64,000 nt of DNA from Chloroflexota bacterium (GTDB lineage: Bacteria > Chloroflexota > Anaerolineae > Anaerolineales > Villigracilaceae). Under the pieces are notes generated by a model. That model did not search any database. It was not told where the DNA came from and was given only the letters and a program-made list of their open reading frames with translations. Position numbers and translations under genes: made by a program. Below, piece by piece: positions 26,126 through 33,874 of the stretch (the stretch's first letter is position 1; the number at the start of each line of letters is the position of its first letter). The stretch covers positions 186,001 through 250,000 of the forward strand of contig JACPVF010000011.1 of the NCBI GenBank assembly GCA_016191845.1, in the 5' to 3' direction.

Positions 26126-28144
26126 TCATGGCAGACAACTGAATTTCGTCTTGACTTCCTGTAATGCGGCGTCTTTCTCCGCGCTGGCAGGGGTCTCGCG
26201 CTCGATCCGCTGCCACAATTTGCACAACATCGGGCCGACGTATTTCGGAGAAACTTTGTACGACTGCACGGAATAATTCACAGCTTTGGCCCAGTCACCG
26301 ACATGGGCATAGCCCTCGACGAAGACAAAACGCTCGGACGGGTCGTTAGGATAATCGTCCAGGGCAAAAGCTTCATCGCCCAAACGGGTGATCGTTTCCC
26401 AATCCCCTGTCTGACGCGCCAAATCGGCTTTCTCGAAATAATAGCACCAGTTGTGGGTCGGCTCGGGGCCATAGACCGTGGGCGGGATTGCTGTTCCTTC
26501 GGGCAGAATCCACTTGGACGAGGACAGCGTTGCACCTTCGCGCATCAGATATTGATCGGGAATGAAATGGTTGTCGCCGTCAATCTCGGGGTCGAGCACA
26601 CGCAAACAGGCGGGCGGCAGGAAGTAGAACGAGACCACTTGCGAGGTACTGCCTTCGAACCTGCCCGCCAGATAATCGTATTTGACGTCCAGCCCGGGCG
26701 TCAGCGCGGAGAGCGCTCCGTCCAGGCGGTTGGTGGGATAAAACAACAAATAGGGGATCTGACCTGTCGCTTTGAGGTCAGGCGCGTAGACCCAGTTCAA
26801 CGCAGCGCTGAGCGAATTATCAGCGTAGAAATCCAGGGCACCCTCATTCAGGAGGACCATCGTATTCGGCTGGAGGCCTGGCGCGCGCCAGGTCATCTGC
26901 CAGAAGAGAGATTTTTGCACCTGCCAATCGCGACTGAAATCCAACCCCCACAGCAGTTGACGTCCCGCTGCCAGGGCGACGAGCACGGCCAGCACGGCAT
27001 AGCGCACACGCGGCCAGCGGATCCATTCAATCAGACCCGCCAGGATCAGGCTGACTCCCAGCATCGAAGGCAGGGTGGCGCGGTTGGCGGGAAACGCCAG
27101 CGCCACGGGCAGCCCCGTCAGCCAGAAGGGAGCGCTGGCAAAGGGGAGCATGATCAATCCCAGCCCGATGAACCAGCCTGCCTCACGGCGTTTCTCCGCG
27201 GATTCGGTCTTCGGCCATAGGGAGATTACAACCAGCGCAAAGACAACCAGGAGAGTCGCTGCAAACAGAGCGATGGTCCGCGGACCGTAGACGGCAGGAT
27301 CAGGGAATTGGAAAACCTGCGCCCATGCCCCAAAGGTGACAGTCCATAGACTGAACAGGCCGTCCTTGACCAGATAGCCCAGTGTGGCAGACGGATTCTC
27401 GCGCAGGCGATCCATCAGCCCCATGCCATACACTTGATTGTTGAAAATGAAGAAACGGGAATAAACCGCAGCGGCGAAAACGGCCACATAGGGCGTCCAC
27501 AGGCTGAGGGTCCGCTGGATGCGTTTTTGAGAGTCGAGGAATTCGTCGCGCAGGGCCACCCAAATCAGGATTACGCGAGTCAATTCCAACAGGAAGAAAT
27601 ATTCCATCATCCATAGGTTGAGGGCCGAAGCGACCATGCCTGCCGCGGTCCACTTCCAGGAGGGTTGATGGATGGTCTTGAGCGTGCAATAAAATGAAAA
27701 CAGGAACAGGGAAAGAACGATGAAAAAATGGCTGTAGAGGTAGGCCGTCCACTGGGCATTGAAGCCAGGGTAGAGCAGGAAGAGCAAACCCACCGACAGG
27801 GAAAAACCCTTGCGCTGCGGCCACAACTGGCTGGCAATCTTCCACACCAGGGCCGCGCTGACCCAGCGCCAGAAGAGCGCAAAAATCTGCCAATAGATCG
27901 GCACCTGCGGGAAGACCCGCGTGGTGAGCTGGTACAGCCAGCCCCACACGGGGCGATTGGTGGAGAAATACTGCGCCATCGCCGCGGGACCCAACTGATA
28001 GCGGATCCACGACATGGGCAGGTCGTCCCAATAAAAGCCCGTCTGCGTCACGACCAACCCGTAGGCCAGGACCGCCACCACCCCCAACAGGGCGAAGGGG
28101 GCGTAGCGATGTTGGATCAGGCTGATCAGTCGCGAACGGAGCAT
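26126..28144 (-). CDS. Multi-spanning membrane protein, GT-C glycosyltransferase-like
   Basis: A 672-residue protein with about ten hydrophobic helices in residues 10-410, then a soluble domain of about 260 residues. The first extracytoplasmic loop has QTGFYWDDLPMSW; an acidic pair just after helix 1 is the feature expected of GT-C enzymes that use polyprenyl-linked sugars. I do not recognise the precise family. The C-terminal part (from about 585, YYFEKADLARQTGDWETITRLGDEAF) reads like a short TPR-type helical repeat. ATG 28144 has AAGGA upstream and is preferred over a longer frame to 28183. It sits between the carbamate kinase gene and the second importer without an obvious role there. Confidence 0.5.
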   Translation of the reverse strand: MLRSRLISLIQHRYAPFALLGVVAVLAYGLVVTQTGFYWDDLPMSWIRYQLGPAAMAQYFSTNRPVWGWLYQLTTRVFPQVPIYWQIFALFWRWVSAALVWKIASQLWPQRKGFSLSVGLLFLLYPGFNAQWTAYLYSHFFIVLSLFLFSFYCTLKTIHQPSWKWTAAGMVASALNLWMMEYFFLLELTRVILIWVALRDEFLDSQKRIQRTLSLWTPYVAVFAAAVYSRFFIFNNQVYGMGLMDRLRENPSATLGYLVKDGLFSLWTVTFGAWAQVFQFPDPAVYGPRTIALFAATLLVVFALVVISLWPKTESAEKRREAGWFIGLGLIMLPFASAPFWLTGLPVALAFPANRATLPSMLGVSLILAGLIEWIRWPRVRYAVLAVLVALAAGRQLLWGLDFSRDWQVQKSLFWQMTWRAPGLQPNTMVLLNEGALDFYADNSLSAALNWVYAPDLKATGQIPYLLFYPTNRLDGALSALTPGLDVKYDYLAGRFEGSTSQVVSFYFLPPACLRVLDPEIDGDNHFIPDQYLMREGATLSSSKWILPEGTAIPPTVYGPEPTHNWCYYFEKADLARQTGDWETITRLGDEAFALDDYPNDPSERFVFVEGYAHVGDWAKAVNYSVQSYKVSPKYVGPMLCKLWQRIERETPASAEKDAALQEVKTKFSCLP

Positions 28145-28164
28145 GAACAAATCCTTTTCTGGAC

Positions 28165-28202
28165 CGTTGGGCGGCCTCCGCACGATGGGAAGCCGCCCAA
28201 CG
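28165..28202. terminator. Hairpin after arcC
   Basis: CGTTGGGCGGC and its complement form an 11-bp stem with a 16-base loop between the arcC stop and the next minus-strand gene. There is no strong T tract. Confidence 0.55.
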
Positions 28203-28214
28203 TGGAATAACCGA

Positions 28215-29168
28215 TTATGGCACGATCAGGGTGCCCGTCTCGCCCTTGAGGGCGCGCCCGATATTCTCGGGGTTGGTGATGAGCGCCTGTTTGCCGCCAT
28301 TTTCCAGGAACCAAACGATGGCCTGGATCTTGGGAGCCATGGAGCCTTTGGCGAAGTGAGAGCCTTCAGCCAGATATTGCTTGGCCTCGGCCAGGGTCAT
28401 CTTGTCGATCCACTTTTGGTCGGGTTTGCCGAAATTGATGGCAACCTTCTCGACCGCGGTGGCGATCAGGAACAGGTCGGCTTTGATGTTCTGGGCCAAC
28501 AGGCTGGAGGCAAAGTCTTTGTCGATGACGGCCGCTGTGCCGCGATATTCGCCGTTCCCAACATCGATGACCGGGATGCCGCCGCCGCCCACTGTGATGA
28601 CGACCACGCCTGCGTCGATCAGGGTCTTGACCGAATCGAACTCGACGATCTCCTTCGGCAGCGGGGACGGCACCACGCGCCGCCAGCCGCGGCCCGCATC
28701 CTCGACCACCGACCAGCCCATTTCCGTCTCGCGCCGCTTGGCCTCGGGTTCATCCATGAAGCCGCCGATCGGCTTGGACGGACTCTTGAAGGCCTTGTCG
28801 TTCTGGTCCACCAGAGTCTGGGTGATGATGGTGCAGACGTTTTTATTGATCTTGCGATGGTGCAGTTCGTTCTGCATAGCTTGCTGGAATTCGTAGCCGA
28901 TGGCACCCTGGCTATCTGCGCCACAGACATCCAGCGGGACCTCGTGCATGCCTTCCGCCTTCGCAGCGATCTCGGAACGGCGCAGGATATACCCGACCTG
29001 CGGCCCGTTCCCGTGACCGATGGCCACATCCCAGCCCGCTTCGATCATGTCCGCGATGTGATGGGAGGTCTCGCGCAGGGCTTCTGCCTGGTCTTCCACG
29101 GTCACGCGTTTGGGGTCCTTGATCAGGGAATTTCCACCAACGGCGACAACAGCGACTTTTTTGGCCAT
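28215..29168 (-). CDS. arcC: Carbamate kinase
   Basis: Catalyses carbamoyl phosphate + ADP to carbamate (then NH3 and CO2) + ATP, the energy-yielding last step of arginine, agmatine or purine-derived carbamoyl degradation. The amino-acid-kinase fold shows VVAVGGNSLIKD at the N-terminus, IGHGNGPQVGYILRRSE (about 52-68), TVGGGGIPVIDVGNGEYRGTAAVIDKDFASSLLA (about 197-230) and FAKGSMAPKIQA near the end. At 317 residues the length is typical. AGGAGAAG precedes the ATG. It starts 10 bp after the YgeW-type gene. In E. coli the equivalent kinase (YqeA) lies in the ygeW-ygeY purine locus. Confidence 0.93.
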   Translation of the reverse strand: MAKKVAVVAVGGNSLIKDPKRVTVEDQAEALRETSHHIADMIEAGWDVAIGHGNGPQVGYILRRSEIAAKAEGMHEVPLDVCGADSQGAIGYEFQQAMQNELHHRKINKNVCTIITQTLVDQNDKAFKSPSKPIGGFMDEPEAKRRETEMGWSVVEDAGRGWRRVVPSPLPKEIVEFDSVKTLIDAGVVVITVGGGGIPVIDVGNGEYRGTAAVIDKDFASSLLAQNIKADLFLIATAVEKVAINFGKPDQKWIDKMTLAEAKQYLAEGSHFAKGSMAPKIQAIVWFLENGGKQALITNPENIGRALKGETGTLIVP

Positions 29169-29178
29169 GCCTCTTCTC

Positions 29179-30168
29179 CTAGCTCATGGTGAGGGCCATG
29201 ACGGCCTTCTGGGCGTGCAGACGGTTTTCAGCTTCGTCGAACACGACCGAGTTCGGGCCATCAAGCACGGCGCTGGTAACTTCGATGTCGCGGTCGGCGG
29301 GCAACGGGTGCATGTAGATGGCATCCTTCTTGGCGACCTTGAGTTTCGAGTCGTCCATGATCCAGTTCTTGAAGGAATCCTGGAGCTTCTTGCCCTCGGT
29401 CTTATCGTTGGTGGTCAGCAGCGGACCCCAGGACTTGGCGTAGATGACATCCGCATCCTTGCAGGCTTCGGTCATGCCGTCCTTGTCTTCGATGATCTCG
29501 AAGGCGGTACCGGCGATCTTGGCCTGTTCCTTGGCCTGCTCGACGATCTCGGGCATGAGCTGGAATCCGGGCGGATAGGCCAGGGTCACATCCATGCCGA
29601 AGCGCGGCATCTGCAGGATGAGCGACTGCGGGACGGAGATCGGTTTGAGATACGAAGCAGCATAAGCCCACGAGACCACGATCTTCTTCTTGCGCAGGTC
29701 ACGGCCCTTCTTCTCCTGAATGGTCATCAAGTCGGCCAGACACTGGAAGGGATGGTAGACGTCGCACTGCATGTTCAGAACGGGAGCGCGCGAATTCTTG
29801 GCGACCTCATTGAGGTACCTGTTGCCATCGCCGAAGTCACAGTGACGGATGGCGATGCCGTCGAAGTAGCGGCCAAAGATCTCGCCAATTTCGACGGGGG
29901 TGTCGCCGTGGGAGATCTGGGTGGTGTTGCTGTCGATGAACGCGCCGTGGCCGCCGAGCTGGGCAATGCCCGCCTCGAACGATCCGCGCGTGCGGGTGGA
30001 CGAGAAGAAGAACAACATGGCCAGCACCTTGTCGCGCAGGTAGGCATGCGGTTCGCCCAGGGCGCGCTTGCGTTTGAGATCCCAGGCCACGTCCAGGACG
30101 GTTTCGACTTCCTCTTTGGTGAAGTCAAGGTCGCCGATGAAGTCGCGACCGCGGAAATTGGTTTGCAT
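29179..30168 (-). CDS. ygeW: YgeW-type knotted carbamoyltransferase
   Basis: A member of the aspartate/ornithine carbamoyltransferase superfamily, in the knotted subgroup with YgeW. The carbamoyl-phosphate loop is SSTRTRGSFEAG (about 56-67) and HPFQ is at about 142. SWAYAASYLKPISVPQSLILQMPRFGMDVTLAYP (about 165-198) closely parallels the knot region of E. coli YgeW, including the KP-SVPQ stretch. MHPLPADRDIEV lies near the C-terminus. At 329 residues it is shorter than E. coli YgeW. With carbamate kinase 10 bp downstream it would make carbamoyl phosphate for ATP synthesis by phosphorolysis of a ureido compound. AAGGAG precedes the ATG. Confidence 0.85.
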   Translation of the reverse strand: MQTNFRGRDFIGDLDFTKEEVETVLDVAWDLKRKRALGEPHAYLRDKVLAMLFFFSSTRTRGSFEAGIAQLGGHGAFIDSNTTQISHGDTPVEIGEIFGRYFDGIAIRHCDFGDGNRYLNEVAKNSRAPVLNMQCDVYHPFQCLADLMTIQEKKGRDLRKKKIVVSWAYAASYLKPISVPQSLILQMPRFGMDVTLAYPPGFQLMPEIVEQAKEQAKIAGTAFEIIEDKDGMTEACKDADVIYAKSWGPLLTTNDKTEGKKLQDSFKNWIMDDSKLKVAKKDAIYMHPLPADRDIEVTSAVLDGPNSVVFDEAENRLHAQKAVMALTMS

Positions 30169-30179
30169 AGAAACTCTCC

Positions 30180-30716
30180 TTAATTGTTATGTTTATCTTG
30201 AACTCGCAGAAGCTGCGCTTCCACGAAATTACCATGATGCCATGTCAAACGAACACCTTCACAAAAACCGAGCGGACCACCCCAATCGGAGTAATCCAGA
30301 TCGGGCAGGCAGCCGATCACACCCAGTTCCAGCACCCCGCCATGGTTGACGGCCAGGGCCGCACCATCTTCGGGCAGGGACTCCATCAGGTCCGTGTAGT
30401 ACTTCGCCAGCTTGCGGGCGAACTTCCGCGCCGCACCACGTTTCTTCACAGTGGCGGCATATCCCGCAAAGGATTGCGGCCAGGGAGCCTCGGCTTCCAC
30501 ATCTTCGCCATAGGTGTTCATCACCTTTTTCTGATCGTTCACAGCGAAGCCCATCGCGATGGCGGTCTCGTAGGCGCGCGGCAGCTTGCTGGTCACCACG
30601 CACTGGAAGGGACCCATCTCCGCGCCGACCCTGCGCGCCAATTCGACCCCTGCCTGGGACAGGTGCGCCCCGGGCTTGTCTCGCATGGAATGGCGGCGGA
30701 TCTCAAGCGTCTTCAT
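30180..30716 (-). CDS. Histidine phosphatase family protein
   Basis: A phosphoglycerate-mutase-like phosphatase of about 178 residues. The catalytic phospho-histidine motif is RRHSMRD (about residues 6-12), a variant of RHG. LSQAGVELARRVG, VTSKLPRAYETAIAMGF and a late AVNHGGVLEL with the second catalytic His complete the family pattern. ATG 30716 gives the usual start just before the motif. An upstream in-frame ATG at 30746 is possible but lies in a hairpin. It sits 11 bp before the YgeW-type gene, between two carbamoyltransferases, yet phosphatases of this class are not a known part of that pathway, so its substrate is unknown. Confidence 0.75.
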   Translation of the reverse strand: MKTLEIRRHSMRDKPGAHLSQAGVELARRVGAEMGPFQCVVTSKLPRAYETAIAMGFAVNDQKKVMNTYGEDVEAEAPWPQSFAGYAATVKKRGAARKFARKLAKYYTDLMESLPEDGAALAVNHGGVLELGVIGCLPDLDYSDWGGPLGFCEGVRLTWHHGNFVEAQLLRVQDKHNN

Positions 30717-30745
30717 AAATCTGATTTCGTCACTACGTCTCTTCA

Positions 30746-30773
30746 TTGGGAGGCGACATCCGCCGCCTCCCAA
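30746..30773. other. Hairpin between the ATCase-like and phosphatase genes
   Basis: TTGGGAGGCG and its exact complement form a 10-bp stem with an eight-base loop. On the minus strand it follows the ATCase-like stop by 14 bp and covers the alternative start at 30746. There is no T tract, so it may be an RNA-processing site or translational control element. Confidence 0.55.
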
Positions 30774-30787
30774 TATTCACAAATCGG

Positions 30788-31741
30788 TCACTCCATCGCG
30801 CCCAGGACGAGCGCCAGCAGAGTCATACGCATCACGACGCCGTTGAAGGCTTCCTGCCAATAGCGGGACCACTTGGTGATGTCCACATCTGTGGGGATCT
30901 CGTCCATGCGCGGCAGCGAGTGGAGCAGGATCGCATCGGACTTGGCCTTCTTCTCCAACAGTTCGCGCGTGATCTTGTAGTTGGCAGGTGTCAGGTCGAG
31001 CTCGCCCTTGCGCTCGTCGCGTGACTTGGTGTAGTCGGGCTGGACGACCGGCTCGACCAGGATCACATCCGCTTCGCCGATGGCCTTCTCCACGTGGTCC
31101 ACTTCCTTGAAGTCCACGCTGAACTGTTTGAGCTCGGCCTTGAAGTCGTCGGTCAGACTCATCTCGGGCGGCGAGACAAAGGTGATCGGGCAGTCGAACT
31201 GACTGAGGGCATAGCCCAGGGAGTGCATGGTTCGCATGCGCATATCGCCGACCGCCAGCCATTTCAGACCGTCGATGCGGCCCTTCTCGCGCAGCACCGT
31301 GTAGAGATCGGTGAGGATTTGCGTCGGGTGCTCGCCCCAGCCGTCGCCGCCGTTGATGATGGGGATGCTGGCCCACTTCGCGGCTTCATGCGGCGCGCCC
31401 TGCTGGAAGTGACGCATGACAATTACGTCACCGTAATACTCCAGCATCTTGACCGTATCCTTGATGGACTCCTGATAGAAGTCCCCGGCGCGGGTCATCT
31501 TGGCATCCGAGAAACCCGTGACATGCCCGCCGAGGCGGTGCATGGCGGCTTCGTGCGCCAGACGCGTGCGCGTGGAGGGCTGGTAAAAGGCCGTCACAAG
31601 GGTCTTTTCCTTGAGCATATCCACGTTCTTCCTGGACCGTGCGATGGGTTCCATTTTCTGGGCCACATCGAACACGTGGAAGAACTCATTCCGCTCAAAA
31701 TCCTTGAGCGAAAGGATGTCACGACCTGCGAAACTACGCAT
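30788..31741 (-). CDS. Aspartate carbamoyltransferase-like protein with altered acceptor site
   Basis: A trimeric-type carbamoyltransferase of 317 residues, most similar to PyrB. The carbamoyl-phosphate site is intact: QPSTRTRLAHEAAMHRLGG, VMRHFQQGAP, GGDGWGEHPTQ and SLPRMDEIPTDVD. By-eye alignment to E. coli PyrB shows changes at the amino-acid acceptor side. The 80s loop that supplies Ser80 and Lys84 reads MTRAGDFYQES, with Ala and Tyr at those places, and the Arg229 position reads VEPVVQ. Pro266 of HPLPR is Ser (HSLPR). This suggests a substrate other than aspartate. Context agrees: no pyrimidine biosynthesis gene is near, and YgeW- and YgeY-type genes flank it. AGGAGG precedes the ATG. 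Confidence 0.75.
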   Translation of the reverse strand: MRSFAGRDILSLKDFERNEFFHVFDVAQKMEPIARSRKNVDMLKEKTLVTAFYQPSTRTRLAHEAAMHRLGGHVTGFSDAKMTRAGDFYQESIKDTVKMLEYYGDVIVMRHFQQGAPHEAAKWASIPIINGGDGWGEHPTQILTDLYTVLREKGRIDGLKWLAVGDMRMRTMHSLGYALSQFDCPITFVSPPEMSLTDDFKAELKQFSVDFKEVDHVEKAIGEADVILVEPVVQPDYTKSRDERKGELDLTPANYKITRELLEKKAKSDAILLHSLPRMDEIPTDVDITKWSRYWQEAFNGVVMRMTLLALVLGAME

Positions 31742-31875
31742 ACGAACCTCCTATTCAGATTTGGAAGATTAGGACGAGGACAAATTCTCCTTTGCTTCGA
31801 CGATTCCTTCGATGGCGTATCGTGCGGGGCGGACGCGGCCCTTACGGACCGCGCCTCCTCCGCCCTGCGCGTTTT

Positions 31876-33096
31876 TTACTTCAACTTCTCCGCCAGCAAT
31901 TTCGGCAGGAGCGCATAGAACTCGGTGGAATCCACCACCTCATCGATCGGCACATTTTCGTTGCGCATGTGCGCGGTCTTCTCATCGCCGGGGCCGAAAC
32001 CGATCGACGGGATACCCGCCTTGCCAGCCCAGTAGGTGCCGTTGGTCGAGAAGTCCCAGGTACCCAGCATGCGCTTCTCGCCCCACAACGCCTCGACAGT
32101 ATGCTGACCGGCCTGCACCAGTTCATGCGAATCCTCCAGCACCCAGGCGGGATAATACTTCGAGACCGGGAAGACAAAGCCCGTGTACGACGGTTCGTCG
32201 TAGAACAGTTCCTCGACGTGGATCTCATCCTGCAAATAGTCGGGGATCAGGCCCTTGACCTGGTTGATCACATCATCGTGCGGCTCGTTCGAGGTGATGC
32301 GGCGGTCGATGTAAATTGTGAACTGATCGGGCACGGCATTGAGCGACGCGGTACGGGCCGAGACGTCGGTTACCGCGATGGAGGGGAAGCCCTGGATGGG
32401 GTGATAGCCCATGCCGAAACGCATGCGGCGGTCCAGTTCGCGGATCTGGGTGATGACGGCCATCATCTTGTAGACGGCGTTGTCGCCCAGGTAGTGCGAC
32501 GCGGCGTGCGCGGAGCGTCCGTGGGCGGTGACCTTCAGCTCGATGCGGCCCTTGTGTCCACGGTAAACCTGCATCTTGGTCGGCTCACCGATGACCACGA
32601 AATCAGGCTTGACCTGCGGGTCGGCGTCCACGAAGGCGTTGGGAGCAATACCATCGCACCACTCTTCCATGTTGCCAAAATAATAGGCGGTGTATCCGTC
32701 GAGCAGGCCCAGGTCACGGGCGATGGCCAGGCCATACACCATGCCTGGTGTGCTGCCCTTTTCATCGCACGCGCCGCGCGCGTACAGGCGGCCGTCTTCG
32801 ACCTTGCCCACGAAGGGATCCCAGTCCCATTCCTTGGGGTCGCCGACGCCCACCGTGTCGATGTGTGAGTCGAAGACGATCACCTTCGGGCCATTGCCGA
32901 TGCGCCCGATGGTATTACCCATCTTGTCGAAGCGCACCTCATCGAACCCAAGTTTGCGCATCTCAGCCTGGATGCGGTCACCCACATCCTTGAGCTGGCC
33001 GTCCATGCTGGGGATGGCGACGATATCGCGCAGGAACTGGATGATGTTCTCGCGGTTTTCGTTGACTCGTTTTTTGATCTCACTAACTTCCTTCAT
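31876..33096 (-). CDS. ygeY: YgeY-type M20 family metallohydrolase
   Basis: A zinc-dependent hydrolase of the M20/ArgE/DapE family, 406 residues, of the YgeY group named for its link to selenium metabolism in E. coli. Metal-ligand motifs are FDSHIDTVGVGD (about 75-86), GACDEKGS (about 109-116), EEWCDG (about 143-148) and the late GPGDEKTAHMRNE. The dimerisation lid occupies about 180-295. Related enzymes hydrolyse acyl or carbamoyl amide bonds, which here could feed the carbamoyltransferases. ATG 33096 follows GAGGTG at good spacing; a longer frame to 33186 lacks support. The 134 bp downstream are GC-rich and self-complementary around 31830-31870. Confidence 0.87.
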   Translation of the reverse strand: MKEVSEIKKRVNENRENIIQFLRDIVAIPSMDGQLKDVGDRIQAEMRKLGFDEVRFDKMGNTIGRIGNGPKVIVFDSHIDTVGVGDPKEWDWDPFVGKVEDGRLYARGACDEKGSTPGMVYGLAIARDLGLLDGYTAYYFGNMEEWCDGIAPNAFVDADPQVKPDFVVIGEPTKMQVYRGHKGRIELKVTAHGRSAHAASHYLGDNAVYKMMAVITQIRELDRRMRFGMGYHPIQGFPSIAVTDVSARTASLNAVPDQFTIYIDRRITSNEPHDDVINQVKGLIPDYLQDEIHVEELFYDEPSYTGFVFPVSKYYPAWVLEDSHELVQAGQHTVEALWGEKRMLGTWDFSTNGTYWAGKAGIPSIGFGPGDEKTAHMRNENVPIDEVVDSTEFYALLPKLLAEKLK

Positions 33097-33157
33097 TTCA
33101 AACACCTCATAGAAAATTGAATTTGTAAGGCCGCCAATCAACGTGACGAACCCATGG

Positions 33158-33874
33158 TTAGCTGTTCCCCACGCGCCGCACCACATGGAAGTGGAAGTAG
33201 CCGGGGATGAAATAACTAAACGTATACGTTAATACCTTGCCGCTCTTGTCGTACACCTGAGAATGGAAATGGAGCAGCACATCACCACGCTGAATCTCAA
33301 GCGACTTGGCCACCTCGGCGGTCGCGCCAATGGCCGTGATGTTGGCCCGCGCTACGTTGAGGGGGTCACCGCGATGGATCAGATAATCCAGCACCGAGCC
33401 GTGGAAGGAGGTCGGCAGGTCGTCGGGACGGAAGATCTCTTCGGGCAGGGTATCCACCAGATAGGCCACCGGCCGACCCTCGGCGCGGACCACACGTCGC
33501 ACCCGCGTCACGCGCGTGCCCAACGGGACGTTCAACCCGTTGGCGACATCCTGATCGGCAAACATCTTCTCCACCTGCAGGTCGCTGACCGTGACTTCCA
33601 GGTTCTGGCGTTTGGCCATGGTGTCGAGGCTTTCGAGCACCTCCAGGCCGCTCTCCATCACCGAGACCTGTCCCACCACGAAGGTCCCCGCGCCCTGTCG
33701 ACGGCGGATCAACCCCTGCGCTTCGAAGGAGCGCATGGCTTCGCGCAGGGTGGCGCGCGATACCCCCAACTGGCGGGCAAGTTCTGGCTCCGAAGGCAGG
33801 CGCTGCCCGCCCGGGGTGTGGGCAATCAACGAAGCCAGTTCAGACTGCAGGCGTTGAAAAGGAAAGTGCGTCAT
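33158..33874 (-). CDS. GntR family regulator with UTRA domain (regulator 2)
   Basis: A 238-residue regulator. Residues 8-70 form the winged helix (LASLIAHTPGGQRLPSEPELARQLGVSRATLREAMRSFEAQGLIRRRQGAGTFV). The UTRA domain follows, with VTRVRRVVRAEGRPVAYLVDTLPEE and a closing TYTFSYFIPGYFHFHVVRR. The start overlaps the adenine deaminase stop by 4 bp, so regulator and enzyme are coupled in translation. It is the second GntR/HutC-type protein in this locus, and I infer that its ligand is a purine or its breakdown product. It could bind the palindrome at 37121, but which regulator binds which site cannot be told. Confidence 0.85.
   Translation of the reverse strand: MTHFPFQRLQSELASLIAHTPGGQRLPSEPELARQLGVSRATLREAMRSFEAQGLIRRRQGAGTFVVGQVSVMESGLEVLESLDTMAKRQNLEVTVSDLQVEKMFADQDVANGLNVPLGTRVTRVRRVVRAEGRPVAYLVDTLPEEIFRPDDLPTSFHGSVLDYLIHRGDPLNVARANITAIGATAEVAKSLEIQRGDVLLHFHSQVYDKSGKVLTYTFSYFIPGYFHFHVVRRVGNS

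Noticed and set aside
28143-29192. 349-codon plus-strand frame opposite arcC
   Set aside because: Shadow of the carbamate kinase gene.
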